Shown: positions 9,967 to 20,466, counted from the first letter of the stretch. The stretch: 64,000 bases of DNA from an uncultured Bacteroidia bacterium (GCA_943789165.1 CALSTB010000001.1:124001-188000); one strand, 5' to 3'. The notes: generated by a model not told the origin, from the sequence alone. Made by a program: numbers and translations.

Positions 9967-10215
9967 GTGAAAATTTTAAACGTATTATTTATTTCTTGTA
10001 GGCGAGCTAGTCAACTCGTTCATCAAAAACACAATACTGGTTTAAGCAAAAAAGACCGTATACGTTTGACGGTGCATACAAAGATGTGTGCTGCATGTAA
10101 ATCTTTTGAAAAACAAACAGAGCAAATCGAAGAAGCGATTAAAAAAAGTTTGGACCAAACCACTGTAAGTGACCTCACGGAATTCAAGGTCGAAACCATC
10201 AACAAGTTAAACTAA
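9967..10215 (+). CDS. Small zinc-finger anti-sigma factor (ZAS/zf-HC2 type)
   Basis: This 82-residue cytoplasmic protein starts with GTG immediately after the sigma-factor stop codon. It carries the anti-sigma zinc signature as an upstream CRRASQL and then HTKMCAAC (His-x3-Cys-x2-Cys). No membrane segment is visible, so it resembles soluble redox- or metal-responsive anti-sigma factors rather than membrane-bound ones. The second half is a charged helix that could wrap the sigma factor. Function is inferred from motif and position. Confidence 0.75.
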   Translation: MKILNVLFISCRRASQLVHQKHNTGLSKKDRIRLTVHTKMCAACKSFEKQTEQIEEAIKKSLDQTTVSDLTEFKVETINKLN

Positions 10216-10267
10216 ATTTAAGATTTTTCATTTCTGTTGTCAGGTTACCAAAAAAGGCCCGACTACG

Positions 10268-10287
10268 TTTTTTAGTACACTAAAAAA
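10268..10287. promoter_or_regulatory. Inverted repeat before the P460-like gene
   Basis: TTTTTTAG and CTAAAAAA form a perfect 8-bp inverted repeat around TACA, ending 11 bases before the ATG at 10299. It could be an operator or a leader hairpin, but its A/T runs make chance occurrence plausible. Confidence 0.3.
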
Positions 10288-10298
10288 TTTAACAGAAA

Positions 10299-10814
10299 AT
10301 GAAAAAAACAAAAACGCTATCAATGGTTGCCGTTTTACTACTGTCAATGGTATTTGTACAGTCATGTAAGGACGATGAAGAACCAGAACCACAGACTAAC
10401 AATGAATTTATCGCTGACGATGCAAGTTTCTCTGGATGGGAATCTTGGGACTTAGTAGACACAAAAAGTGGTGTTGACCCCGCCCTTACTGGCGCTCACG
10501 CTGGAAATGACAGTACTTCTGTTCGTAAAATTTACGTGAAGAACAGTCAAAAACCAGTTGATGGTATGTACCCTATTGGAACCTTGATTGTTAAACACAT
10601 GAAAAGTGATGCAATGGAAATGATTACAGCCATGGCGAAACGTGGTAACGGGTTTGACGCAGCGAATAACGATTGGGAATACTTCGTAATCGAAGCTGGT
10701 GGTAAAATTGTTGTTGACAATGGAACTGCCATGAGAGGAAGTACAAACTTAATGAACGGAATGTGTGTTGGTTGTCACTCAAAAGCAACTACAGACTACG
10801 TTTTCACAGAATAG
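10299..10814 (+). CDS. Cytochrome P460-like c-type heme lipoprotein
   Basis: A 171-residue exported lipoprotein; the signal peptide ends in VQSC at about residue 23. Near the C terminus it has one c-type heme motif, CVGCH, preceded by a YPIGTLIVK segment and a DWEYFVIE segment. This arrangement is characteristic of the cytochrome P460 / cytochrome c' beta fold. Known members oxidise hydroxylamine or bind nitric oxide, but many are uncharacterised, so no substrate is assigned. It follows the sigma/anti-sigma pair after 83 bases and is closed by a terminator, so it may belong to that regulon. Confidence 0.75.
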   Translation: MKKTKTLSMVAVLLLSMVFVQSCKDDEEPEPQTNNEFIADDASFSGWESWDLVDTKSGVDPALTGAHAGNDSTSVRKIYVKNSQKPVDGMYPIGTLIVKHMKSDAMEMITAMAKRGNGFDAANNDWEYFVIEAGGKIVVDNGTAMRGSTNLMNGMCVGCHSKATTDYVFTE

Positions 10815-10878
10815 TTTCTTACTGTTTTTCAACCTTTTCAATATTCTGACTTGACAATGTGTCTAGTTAGAACAACGG

Positions 10879-10906
10879 TAAAGCCTCTCTTGTAGGGGCT
10901 TTTTCT
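10879..10906 (+). terminator. Rho-independent terminator after the P460-like gene
   Basis: The stem AAGCCTCT / AGGGGCTT (one G-T pair) is followed by TTTTCTTT, a normal intrinsic terminator that separates the sigma-factor/P460 unit from ruvA. Confidence 0.75.
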
Positions 10907-10952
10907 TTGCAAATAAAATATCTCGCCTAATTTTAATATATCATTGTAATTC

Positions 10953-11537
10953 ATGATTGAATTTGTAGAAGGAACCGTCGTTGAATTAACGCCAACTCAT
11001 GCCGTTGTTAACGTGAATGGTATGGGATATTTCATTCATATTTCACTAAATGCTTTTGAAAAACTTCAAGGCAAAAAACAACTTCGATTACTAACATATC
11101 TTTCTGTTAAGGAAGATAGTCACACGCTGTATGGCTTTTATGATGCAATGGAACGCTCCATTTTCATTCATTTAATCAGCGTGAGTGGAATCGGTACTTC
11201 CACAGCCAGAATGATATTGTCTTCGTTAAACCATAATGACCTCATTGGAGCAATAATTAATGGAAATGTTCCGTTGTTAAAATCAATCAAGGGCATTGGA
11301 CCCAAAGCCGCCCAACGAATGATATTAGAATTAAAGGATAAAATGACCAAACTTGGGGGAGACCTATCACCACTAAGTAACACCAATCACAACCATTTCA
11401 ACGAAGCACTTGAGGCTTTACAGGCTCTTGGTTTTGGAAGATTAGCAGCCGAAAAGGCAGTCCTTAAAACTAGTAAAGAATTAGGAGATGATGCTACTAC
11501 CGAAAACCTCATCAAGAATTCACTTAAAATATTATAA
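10953..11537 (+). CDS. ruvA: Holliday junction branch migration protein RuvA
   Basis: The 194-residue protein begins MIEFVEGTVVEL and has the family's N-terminal OB fold, a central pair of helix-hairpin-helix motifs (ISVSGIGTSTA at about 74-84 and IKGIGPKAAQR at about 112-122) and a C-terminal domain that would contact RuvB (EALEALQALGF). RuvA binds four-way junctions as a tetramer and loads the RuvB motor during recombinational repair. Length is typical. No ruvB or ruvC is in the window. sprA lies 105 bases downstream, an arrangement I recall from other Flavobacteriales. Confidence 0.96.
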   Translation: MIEFVEGTVVELTPTHAVVNVNGMGYFIHISLNAFEKLQGKKQLRLLTYLSVKEDSHTLYGFYDAMERSIFIHLISVSGIGTSTARMILSSLNHNDLIGAIINGNVPLLKSIKGIGPKAAQRMILELKDKMTKLGGDLSPLSNTNHNHFNEALEALQALGFGRLAAEKAVLKTSKELGDDATTENLIKNSLKIL

Positions 11538-11642
11538 TTTTGTCAATCCCAAGATCAATACAACTGCCTATAGCAAATAATTACTTTATACTCCGTTTAA
11601 TACGTGTTTTAAACACATTACTAGTAACAAAAAAGAGAACAC

Positions 11643-14600
11643 TTGAGAAGTAGTTATAGAGTACTGTTGGCAATTTGTACGTTGTCTTATTTAGCCATTT
11701 CGTCTACTGCGAATCGGCCTGTAAGACTGAACCCACTTTCACAAGATGGTTTGGACGATGATTCAACAAAAAAGGATACACTTAAATATCCCATTCGTGA
11801 CAAAAAAAGTGATGAATTTAATCGAATCAATCAGTTTGATTTAAGAGATCCAGACAACGTTCGGACCGATATTGAATATAACCCTGAAGACAAAACATAT
11901 ACCTTTCAGAAAAAAATTGGAGACCATAGTTTTGGATCTCCTAAACCCATGACTTTCCAAGAGTATTTGGAATATCAGCGTAAAAAAGACCAACAAGACT
12001 ATTTTAGACAAAAATCTCAAGCGACCAACTTCGTTAGAAGCAGCGGCATTTTACCTGACCTTTTCTTTGATCCGAAACTAGCAGGAGATATGTTTGGGGA
12101 AGGCCTTATTGATATCCGACCAAGTGGTTCAGCTGAACTTATTTTTGGAGGGAATTACAACCGTGTAGAGAACCCCAACTTTACAGCCAGACAACAGAAA
12201 AATGGCAACTTCGATTTTAAAATGAAGATGCAGGTCAATGTGACTGGCCAGATTGGTGACAGGATTAAAGTAAACACCAACTACGATACTGAAGCAACCT
12301 TCGAATTTGAAAACCAAACCGGTTTAAATTGGCAGGGCAAGGAAAACGACATTTTACAATCCATTGAACTTGGTAATGTGAGCCTACCCTTAAATGGTAG
12401 CTTAATTCAAGGTGGACAAAGCTTATTTGGGGTAAAAACCAAATTGCAATTTGGTAAATTAACCATGACTGCCATTGCTACTCAGCAAAAAGGTGAAACA
12501 AGAGAAACTGAGGTAAATGGTGGTGCTCAAATCACTAAATTCAACATCCAAGCAAGTGACTACGATGTGAACCGTCACTTTTTCTTATCACAATATTTTG
12601 CCGACAACTATGACAATGCTCTAGCCAGGTTGCCTGTTATTCAAAGTAATGTAATCATCAATTACATAGAAGTATGGGTGACGAACAGAGCTTCTAACTA
12701 CAGCAATACTGGAAATTTAGTGGCCCTTATGGATTTGGGTGAAAGTGATCCATATAACAATTCCTATACTTTACCTGGAGTTGAGCCTTATCCAAACAAC
12801 GATGCCAACAGTCTTTTTAGCCAAATTTCGCAGAATGCAGATGCTACTAAAAACAACTTGAAGGTCGGTGTTGAATACGTCGATTTAACAAATGCCCGTC
12901 AATTAAATGCGCAAGAGTATACCATGAATGCGCAGCTAGGTTATGTGTCGTTAAACCAAGCCCTTAATACAGATGAGATACTTGCTGTTGCTTATGAATA
13001 TTCATACAACGGTCGTATTTACAAAGTTGGGGAGTTTGCAAGAGACCGACCGCCAAACAATCAAAACCCTCCTACTCTAGCGGTAAAAATGATTAAGTCT
13101 ACCCTCATCAAAACCAATTTACCAACCTGGAATTTGATGATGAAAAACATCTATTCTTTGGGAGCATATAACATGCAGACCGAAGATTTTAGTTTCAACG
13201 TTGTATATGCCGATGATAAGGGTGGCGGTGACTTAGGATATTTACCTGTTGAGCCAAGTGAAACAAATTGGTATAAAAGACAGTTAAACGCTGTTTTCAA
13301 ATTGGACAAAATGAACCGTCAATTTGAGTCTAAACCGGATGGATTATTTGATTTAATTGAAGGCGTTACCATACAGGCTGGTCAGGGAAGAATCATATTC
13401 CCTATGCGAGAACCTTTTGGTGATTTTGCACGTCAAAACTTTAACGATGCCAATGGCAAAAATGCAGATTACTACGCATTTGACGCACTCTATGATTCAA
13501 CGAAGTGGGACGCCGAACAGGACGTTTCTCATGATAAATTCTTTTTACGTGGAAGTTATAAAGGATCCTCGAGTAACCAGATTCGACTACAATGTTTCAA
13601 CGTTCCAAAAGGTTCGGTAAAAGTAACGGCCAATGGATCACTGCTGAATGAAGGTACTGACTACATCGTTGACTATACTATCGGTATGGTCACCATTATT
13701 AACGAAGGGATACTTGGGGCAGGTGCTGTAATTAAAGCATCTTGTGAGAGCAATTCGCTGTTCAATCTCCAGCAGAAAACTTTGGTTGGTAGTAGATTTG
13801 ATTACAAGGTGTCTGATAAACTTCTGTTAGGTGGTACCATTTTGCATTTGACTGAAAGACCACTCACACCAAAAACAAATATTGGAGAAGAGCCATTGTT
13901 GAACACCATTTATGGATTTGACGGTGCCTTCAATACGAAGTCAAGGATGTTAACGAGATGGGTTGACAAACTACCCTTTATTGAAACAAAAGAAGAGTCG
14001 ACAGTAGCTTTAACGTGGGAATTCGCTCAAATCATTCCTCACAAACCTTTGAGTATTGGTGATGCTGAGCGTGGAACTTCCTTTATTGACGATTTTGAAG
14101 GAGCTGAAACACCGTATGAAATAAAGAACGTGAGCAGATGGAAACTGGCCAGTGTGCCTCAGCATCAACCAGATTTGTTTCCAAATGCGAGTCAAGGTCA
14201 GATTAAACTTGAAAATGATCGGCGTGGTTTGTTTTCGTGGTATACTATAGATCCTGTGTTACAAACAGGTTTGGACAGAATGCCAGAGCACTTAAAACAA
14301 GATCCAGTGCAGCTTTCTGGTCATTTTATAAGACCAATTCCTTATAATGAACCGTTCCCAACAAAAAACATACAACAACAGCAAGTACGTACCATTCAGA
14401 CGCTGGACTTAGCCTATTATCCTAAAAAGCGTGGTCCATACAACTTTGGTGTTGACAACCTTCTAGCGAACGGAGAATTGGACAACCCTGAATCCAACTG
14501 GGCAGGGATTAGTCGTCGGATAGAAAACACCGATTTTGAAGCCGCCAATTACGATTATATCGAGATTTGGATGATGGACCCATTTGTGTATGAGAAAGAA

Positions 14601-17600
14601 CCTGGTTATTCAGGTCCTCAGAACAGTGGTCAATTGTACTTAAATCTTGGAAGTGTTTCAGAAGATGTTTTGCCTGATAAGAAACGATCGATGGAAAACT
14701 CTTTACCAACAGCTAACTCTGTTTCTGCGCCAGTAGAACAAACGGCTTGTGGTATTGTCGGAACGATCCAACCGATTGTCGATGGATTCGACAATGACCC
14801 TAATGCTAGGACCTATCAAGACGTTGGATTAGATGGATTAAGTGATGCTGTGGAATTGGGTTTCTACGACACAACGTATTTGAGAGACATCAAGACCAAA
14901 CATGGAGTGAACTCACAAGCGTATTTAAACGCTGTAGCCGACCCGGCAGGTGATAACTTTAAACACCATCGAGACCCAGATTACGACCTAACTGAGACTT
15001 CTGTTCTTCACCGTTATTTATATTACAAACAGCCTGATGGAAACTCCAATTTAGATCGACTACCTGATGGAACACCAAAGGCAAACTCAACCTTTCCGGA
15101 TGATGAAGATATTAATCAAGACAATACGCTAGACCAGATAGAAGAATATTTCCAATACAAAATCGACCTGAGTCAGGCCGACTTAAAAGTGGGAACTGGA
15201 TACGTTGCGGATTCGATTCGGGTGTACGCTGAACGAGTAGATAAAGGCGCAAAACCAGATAGCGTTACCTATTATCAATTGAAAATTCCAATTCGTGAAT
15301 ATCAAAAAAGAGTGGGTGGAATTACCAATTTCAAATCAATTCGTTTTATGCGAATGTTCATGACTGGATTCGAAGACAGTGTAATTATTAGATTGTTGGA
15401 AATGCGCATGATTCGAGCAGACTGGCGACGGTATCAAAACAGTTTAAAATTCCCTCCAACGATTGGCTTACCGCCAGATCCTAACGATCCGGTAGAATTT
15501 GTCGTTAGTACAGTTAACATCGAAGAAAACAGTTCAAGAGTTCCGATTAAATATGTTGAACCTCCTGGGATAACACGTGAGTTAGATCCTACGCAACCAA
15601 ATCAGGTCTTACAAAACGAGCAATCTCTTTCACTGAGAGTGTGTGACTTAGAAAAAGGTGACGCACGAGGTGCCTTTAGGGTAACCGAAGTCGATATTAG
15701 AAACTACAAAGATTTTAAAATGTTCCTTCATGCCGAAGGCGACCAATTACAAAACGGCGATGTTTGGGCCTTTGTTAGGATAGGAACGGATTTAGAAAAC
15801 AACTATTACGAGTACCAGATGCCCCTTCAAATCACACCTAATGGTGCGGTTTTACAAGACGAAATTTGGCCATCTACCAACTTTATGGAGTTCCCATTGC
15901 AGGATCTTTATGATTTGAAAATAGCTAGGGAAAAAGCAACCGGTTCAAAAACCACGACATATGAAGTAACCAATGAAAAAGGCCATATTCTTCGCGTAGT
16001 CGGTTTACCAGATCTAAGTCAAGTAAGAACGATGATGCTTGGCGTTATGAACCCAAATAGCAGCACTGGACAGGAGAAACTTTGCACAGAAGTCTGGTTT
16101 AATGAAATGCGGGTAACAGGCATTTCAAACAAGGGTGGATGGGCTGCAACCGCAAGGATGGTGACTAAATTGGCTGATTTCGCTCGAGTGAATATTTCTG
16201 GGAATTACACCACCATTGGTTTCGGAGGAATAGATAAAACATTAAACGAACGTAGTTTAGATCAAACTTTCCAATACGACATTTCGTCCAATATTGAATT
16301 GGGCAAATTCTTCCCTCAGAAATATGGTATATCCATACCAATGTTTATTGGTTGGAATGAGAACTTTATTAATCCAAAGTACTATCCATTAAACCCTGAT
16401 ATTTTATACAAACAAGTATTAAGCACTGCTGAAAACGCAGAAGAAAGAACCAAGATAAAAGAGACAAGTCAGGACTATACGAGTCGATATAGTTTGAACT
16501 TTACCAATGTAAAGAAAAATAGAACCGGTGGAGGCAAAGTACGGCTTTGGGATATTGAGAATTTTAACACAAGCTACTCGTTCCAAAGGACATACAGGAG
16601 AAATCAGATTGTAGAGGAGAACTTCATCAACACTCATCGAGCAAGTCTGGCTTATACTTACTCTAATAGAGCAAAACCTTGGGAACCGTTTAAGAAGATC
16701 ATTCGTTCGAAAAAGTTGAGTATGATCAAGGACTTCAACTTCACTATCATGCCGAGTAGTTTAAACTTCCAGTTTGATGTGGATCGAAGGTATGGTGAAT
16801 TACAGAATCGAAGTAATGATGACTTTGAGGCAATTGTTCCTCGCTTTTACGACAAGTCGTTTACGCTCAAACGTACCTATGGTGGTCGATGGAATTTTAC
16901 GAGAAATTTAAAGTTCAATTACAACAGCGTGGTTGACGCTTGGGTTGAAGAACCATTTGGTGAAATCGATACGAGGGAAAAAGAGGATTCTATTCGAAAT
17001 AACTTCTTCAATTTCGGAACCATGCGAAACTTCAATCAGGTCATGGACTTGAACTATACGGTTCCATTTAATAAAATCAGAAGTTTAAATTGGATTACAG
17101 CATCGGCAAAATATGCTGCTAACTATAGCTGGACAACCGCTCCTCCTACGTATCCAACACTTGGTCATACCATTCAGAATAGTCAGACAATGACGTTTAA
17201 TGGTCGGATGAATTTTACCTCATTTTACAACCGATCTAAAAAACTTCGCCCATTTGTGACAAGGACGGTTAAGAAAAAACCATCGGAAACAAGAAAAAGT
17301 CCTGATGACAATGGTGATGAAGATAACGAGGATGAAAAGAAAAAGAAGCGTGAAGGTTTGCATCCTGCAGCAAAAGGCATTGGTGCTTTCTTGTTAATGA
17401 TGAAACAAGCACAGTTAACCTATACAGAAACAAACGGTACAACTTTGCCTGGTTTCAATCAAGACATTCAGTACTTGGGTCATAACTTTGATGTTCAAGC
17501 GCCTTCTTGGCCGTTTATATTCGGATTACAAGATCCAGAAATACGATATGATTTAGCTCGTAATGGTTTCATGACCAATGATACTGCACAAAATAACCGT

Positions 17601-18761
17601 TTCTTGCAGTTAAGTGGTCAGAATTTAACTGGTAGTGCTACTCTAGAACCTTTCCGAAATTTCAGAATTACCTTAAATATCACAAAACGGACGAGTAATA
17701 CTTTGTCTAGTAACTTCCGTTTTGACAACGAAGCACAGGATTGGTTGGATTTAGGAATTCAAGAAGTCGGACAATATTCGATATCGTTCAACTCATGGGG
17801 TACTGCCTTTGATAAACTTGGTGATGTAACTCAAAATTATAGTTCGGCAGCCTTTACACAATTTAAAAACAATAGATTGGAAGTTGCCAATCGTATTCAA
17901 CGTGAAGAATTCACGAATGGGAATAAGAGGTTTGAAGACAAAATTGGCCAGCTAGATCCTGTTACAGGATTCCCTGTAGGATATGGGCAAACACAGCAAG
18001 ACGTCATGTTACATGCCTTCTTAACAGCTTACAGTGGTAAATCTGCTAAAAGTGGTTCATTAAACCCATTTAAGCGAATGCCTGCACCAGCATGGCAAAT
18101 AAGCTACAATGGACTTAAGGACATGTTTGGGCTGAAAAAATACTTTACCAATATTAGCATTCAACACGCATATAACTCAACATTAAACTTAAACAGTTAC
18201 TATAGTGAGTTGACATATGGAAATGATACTTTAGTCAGTGATACAAGCAATTTGAAATCGAAGTATACATTCCAGCAAGGTGTCTCATTGGTTGAGAGAT
18301 TAACTCCAGTTTTGGGTGTTGATGTTACCATGAAAAATGGTTTGACATTAAAACTAGAGCACAAGCGAGATAGAAATATCACCATGTTTATGAATACGTT
18401 CCAAATGATTGAGCAACGTAACAAAGAATGGGTGATAGGCGCGGGATTTGTGACTAAGGGAGTTAAACTGCCAATAAAATATAGAGGTTCTAGGATCTTT
18501 TTGGAAAACAATTTGAACTTCAGGTTTGACCTTTCTATTCGGGATGGGGTTACTGTAAGGCGTGATATTGAATTAGGCACAAACACAGCTCAAGCTGGGA
18601 ATAGAATTTTTTCTATCAAACCTAACATTGACTATAAGATTAACGACAATACCAACTTGCGTATGTTCTACAATAGAACCTTAACTGAACCTAAGAACTC
18701 ACAAAGTTTCAGGTCGGCTATTACGGATTTTGGCGTGAGTTTGAGGTATACGTTACAGTAA
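11643..18761 (+). CDS. sprA: SprA, outer-membrane translocon of the type IX secretion system
   Basis: At 2,372 residues this has the size of SprA (about 2,400), the giant 36-strand barrel that moves type IX substrates across the outer membrane and supports gliding in many Bacteroidota. It opens with a signal peptide starting at a TTG codon (MRSSYRVLLAIC); no ATG lies near, and the signal sequence decides this start. Long aromatic and polar beta-strand patterns run to a C-terminal strand ending in RYTLQ. A strongly charged loop (Asp/Glu/Lys-rich) sits at about residues 1885-1900. The frame is intact over 7.1 kb, which matters for judging the lesions elsewhere. Its stop overlaps the convergent transporter gene by 9 bases. 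Likely clients in this window are the two beta-helix proteins and the PNGase F-like protein. Confidence 0.95.
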   Translation: MRSSYRVLLAICTLSYLAISSTANRPVRLNPLSQDGLDDDSTKKDTLKYPIRDKKSDEFNRINQFDLRDPDNVRTDIEYNPEDKTYTFQKKIGDHSFGSPKPMTFQEYLEYQRKKDQQDYFRQKSQATNFVRSSGILPDLFFDPKLAGDMFGEGLIDIRPSGSAELIFGGNYNRVENPNFTARQQKNGNFDFKMKMQVNVTGQIGDRIKVNTNYDTEATFEFENQTGLNWQGKENDILQSIELGNVSLPLNGSLIQGGQSLFGVKTKLQFGKLTMTAIATQQKGETRETEVNGGAQITKFNIQASDYDVNRHFFLSQYFADNYDNALARLPVIQSNVIINYIEVWVTNRASNYSNTGNLVALMDLGESDPYNNSYTLPGVEPYPNNDANSLFSQISQNADATKNNLKVGVEYVDLTNARQLNAQEYTMNAQLGYVSLNQALNTDEILAVAYEYSYNGRIYKVGEFARDRPPNNQNPPTLAVKMIKSTLIKTNLPTWNLMMKNIYSLGAYNMQTEDFSFNVVYADDKGGGDLGYLPVEPSETNWYKRQLNAVFKLDKMNRQFESKPDGLFDLIEGVTIQAGQGRIIFPMREPFGDFARQNFNDANGKNADYYAFDALYDSTKWDAEQDVSHDKFFLRGSYKGSSSNQIRLQCFNVPKGSVKVTANGSLLNEGTDYIVDYTIGMVTIINEGILGAGAVIKASCESNSLFNLQQKTLVGSRFDYKVSDKLLLGGTILHLTERPLTPKTNIGEEPLLNTIYGFDGAFNTKSRMLTRWVDKLPFIETKEESTVALTWEFAQIIPHKPLSIGDAERGTSFIDDFEGAETPYEIKNVSRWKLASVPQHQPDLFPNASQGQIKLENDRRGLFSWYTIDPVLQTGLDRMPEHLKQDPVQLSGHFIRPIPYNEPFPTKNIQQQQVRTIQTLDLAYYPKKRGPYNFGVDNLLANGELDNPESNWAGISRRIENTDFEAANYDYIEIWMMDPFVYEKEPGYSGPQNSGQLYLNLGSVSEDVLPDKKRSMENSLPTANSVSAPVEQTACGIVGTIQPIVDGFDNDPNARTYQDVGLDGLSDAVELGFYDTTYLRDIKTKHGVNSQAYLNAVADPAGDNFKHHRDPDYDLTETSVLHRYLYYKQPDGNSNLDRLPDGTPKANSTFPDDEDINQDNTLDQIEEYFQYKIDLSQADLKVGTGYVADSIRVYAERVDKGAKPDSVTYYQLKIPIREYQKRVGGITNFKSIRFMRMFMTGFEDSVIIRLLEMRMIRADWRRYQNSLKFPPTIGLPPDPNDPVEFVVSTVNIEENSSRVPIKYVEPPGITRELDPTQPNQVLQNEQSLSLRVCDLEKGDARGAFRVTEVDIRNYKDFKMFLHAEGDQLQNGDVWAFVRIGTDLENNYYEYQMPLQITPNGAVLQDEIWPSTNFMEFPLQDLYDLKIAREKATGSKTTTYEVTNEKGHILRVVGLPDLSQVRTMMLGVMNPNSSTGQEKLCTEVWFNEMRVTGISNKGGWAATARMVTKLADFARVNISGNYTTIGFGGIDKTLNERSLDQTFQYDISSNIELGKFFPQKYGISIPMFIGWNENFINPKYYPLNPDILYKQVLSTAENAEERTKIKETSQDYTSRYSLNFTNVKKNRTGGGKVRLWDIENFNTSYSFQRTYRRNQIVEENFINTHRASLAYTYSNRAKPWEPFKKIIRSKKLSMIKDFNFTIMPSSLNFQFDVDRRYGELQNRSNDDFEAIVPRFYDKSFTLKRTYGGRWNFTRNLKFNYNSVVDAWVEEPFGEIDTREKEDSIRNNFFNFGTMRNFNQVMDLNYTVPFNKIRSLNWITASAKYAANYSWTTAPPTYPTLGHTIQNSQTMTFNGRMNFTSFYNRSKKLRPFVTRTVKKKPSETRKSPDDNGDEDNEDEKKKKREGLHPAAKGIGAFLLMMKQAQLTYTETNGTTLPGFNQDIQYLGHNFDVQAPSWPFIFGLQDPEIRYDLARNGFMTNDTAQNNRFLQLSGQNLTGSATLEPFRNFRITLNITKRTSNTLSSNFRFDNEAQDWLDLGIQEVGQYSISFNSWGTAFDKLGDVTQNYSSAAFTQFKNNRLEVANRIQREEFTNGNKRFEDKIGQLDPVTGFPVGYGQTQQDVMLHAFLTAYSGKSAKSGSLNPFKRMPAPAWQISYNGLKDMFGLKKYFTNISIQHAYNSTLNLNSYYSELTYGNDTLVSDTSNLKSKYTFQQGVSLVERLTPVLGVDVTMKNGLTLKLEHKRDRNITMFMNTFQMIEQRNKEWVIGAGFVTKGVKLPIKYRGSRIFLENNLNFRFDLSIRDGVTVRRDIELGTNTAQAGNRIFSIKPNIDYKINDNTNLRMFYNRTLTEPKNSQSFRSAITDFGVSLRYTLQ

Positions 18762-19697
18762 AACTGTCTTCCTTTTCCTTTGAATTCTGTTGACAATGGG
18801 ATGAATAAAAACGGATACGAATATCAAGCCTGTTCCTAAATAGAAACTTGTAGTAAGTTGTTTGTCTTCCTTAAACAAAACAATAGCCATTAGTATGCCA
18901 TACACCGGCTCAAGGTTGACTGCCAATCCTGCGCTGAATGCTGATATCCCCCTTAAGGATGAAAGGGCTAAAACATACGCTACCGAAGTACATAGAATAC
19001 CTAGTGCAAGCAAATACCAAAATGAGTGGATATACACACCAAATAAGGTGTATTTGGACAGAAGGTCGTCTCCAAATAGTGAATACTTTTCAAAATTGAT
19101 TTCACCCTCGTAAATCGGAATGACACATGTGAGAAACAAGAATCCTGTTAACAGTTCAATTGCAGAAACTGAAATGGGGTTGTACTGTTTTAGGTGTTTT
19201 TTATTTAAGGTTGAAAAAAGTGCAGCAAGAAAAGCGGCAAGTAATCCGGTTGCGATAGACAAGTAATAAGCCTGCCCTATGTCTAGTATTAGTAAAATAC
19301 CAGCTATAACAAATATTCCTAAAACTAGTTCAAACCAAAGAAACTTCGATTTCGTAATGATTGGTTCCAGTAATGAAATAAATAAGGCGCTGGTTGCCAT
19401 ACAGGCAAGTGCAACACTTACGTTTCCAAGCTTAATGCTGGCAAAAAAAGACACCCAGTGCAAACTGACTATTACGCCAATAATGGCAAAAGTGATTACG
19501 TCTTTTTTCTGAATTTGTCTAAAGCCTTGAAACACTCCTGGAAAAAGAAGGAGTCCAAATACTGCGATCCACATTCGATGCCAGACCAAAGCCAATTCAT
19601 CAAAAGCTATAAACTTTCCGAGAATCGCAGTAAACCCAAAGAGAAATACGGCAGTATGTATTTCGAAGTACGGCTTATACTCCTTAAGTTTCGACAT
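18753..19697 (-). CDS. EamA/DMT-family transporter
   Basis: About 314 residues with ten hydrophobic segments arranged as two EamA repeats, the fold of drug/metabolite transporters that export amino acids, nucleotides or other small metabolites through the inner membrane. The early segment HTAVFLFGFTAILGK and the second-repeat GLAVNLEPVYG are family-typical. I place the start at the ATG at 19697, two codons inside a possible TTG start. The gene ends inside the 3' end of sprA on the opposite strand (9-base overlap). The substrate is unknown. Confidence 0.85.
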   Translation of the reverse strand: MSKLKEYKPYFEIHTAVFLFGFTAILGKFIAFDELALVWHRMWIAVFGLLLFPGVFQGFRQIQKKDVITFAIIGVIVSLHWVSFFASIKLGNVSVALACMATSALFISLLEPIITKSKFLWFELVLGIFVIAGILLILDIGQAYYLSIATGLLAAFLAALFSTLNKKHLKQYNPISVSAIELLTGFLFLTCVIPIYEGEINFEKYSLFGDDLLSKYTLFGVYIHSFWYLLALGILCTSVAYVLALSSLRGISAFSAGLAVNLEPVYGILMAIVLFKEDKQLTTSFYLGTGLIFVSVFIHPIVNRIQRKRKTVLL

Positions 19698-19743
19698 GAG
19701 CAAATATTCGTCTATTCACGCATATTCGCAACAAGGAATTAGG

Positions 19744-20466
19744 TTACTTTCCTCGCAATAATTTCAGGAAAGCAGGCTTTCTGCGATGTGCCAATTCCAA
19801 TTCTACGTCATTTGACATGATGATTCGAAAGTTTGCAGAATGGAATTTTTTCATCTCATTCATATTTATAATGTGCGACTTATGAATTTTAATAAAAGGC
19901 TTTTCACAGAAAATATCTTGATAATACGACAGAGGTCTTGACGCCATAGCTTTCGCGCCATTCTTTAATACAAACATGGTATATCCGCCACGCTGACCTT
20001 CGGCATAAATAATTTCGTTCAGGTTAATTTTTTCATACTCGCGCAAACCTGGGACAACGAGGCAGGTTGGTTTTCGTTGGGCAATTGCCTCTGCTCTTAG
20101 TTTGCCATTTTTTAGAACTGATTTAGTTTTGTCAATGGCAGCTGCCAAATCTGCAACGCTAAATGGCTTTAAGATGTAATCAATTGCAGAGCATTTGATC
20201 GCTCGAATTGCATATTGGTCATAGGCCGTGACAAATACGACATTAAGCTCGTCGAGATCTAATTTCTCGATCAGTTCAAACCCGTTCATTCCTGGCATTT
20301 CTATATCCAGGAGAAGTAAATCAGGTTTGTCCTTTGCAATTGCATCGAGGGCTTTAAAAGGGTCTACAAATTCACCAATTACTTTGGCTTGTTTACAGCA
20401 TTCTTGAAGGAGGTTTTTTGTGACGCGGATACTGTTGATCTCGTCGTCGATAATCATGATTTTCAT
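19744..20466 (-). CDS. LytTR-type response regulator
   Basis: The 240-residue protein has an N-terminal receiver domain with phospho-acceptor Asp at about residue 54 (LLLLDIEMPGMNG), a TAYDQYAIRA switch segment and the invariant Lys in ILKPF. A C-terminal LytTR DNA-binding domain covers about 140-238 (IHKSHIINMNEM). Its ATG overlaps the stop codon of the upstream kinase remnant by one base (TAATG), so the pair was once a translationally coupled kinase-regulator operon. Since the kinase is internally deleted, this regulator must be orphaned or take phosphate from another kinase. Confidence 0.92.
   Translation of the reverse strand: MKIMIIDDEINSIRVTKNLLQECCKQAKVIGEFVDPFKALDAIAKDKPDLLLLDIEMPGMNGFELIEKLDLDELNVVFVTAYDQYAIRAIKCSAIDYILKPFSVADLAAAIDKTKSVLKNGKLRAEAIAQRKPTCLVVPGLREYEKINLNEIIYAEGQRGGYTMFVLKNGAKAMASRPLSYYQDIFCEKPFIKIHKSHIINMNEMKKFHSANFRIIMSNDVELELAHRRKPAFLKLLRGK

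Noticed and set aside
11643..18761. A later ATG as the start of sprA.
   Set aside because: The TTG is followed immediately by a signal peptide, which an outer-membrane protein needs, and a later ATG would remove it.
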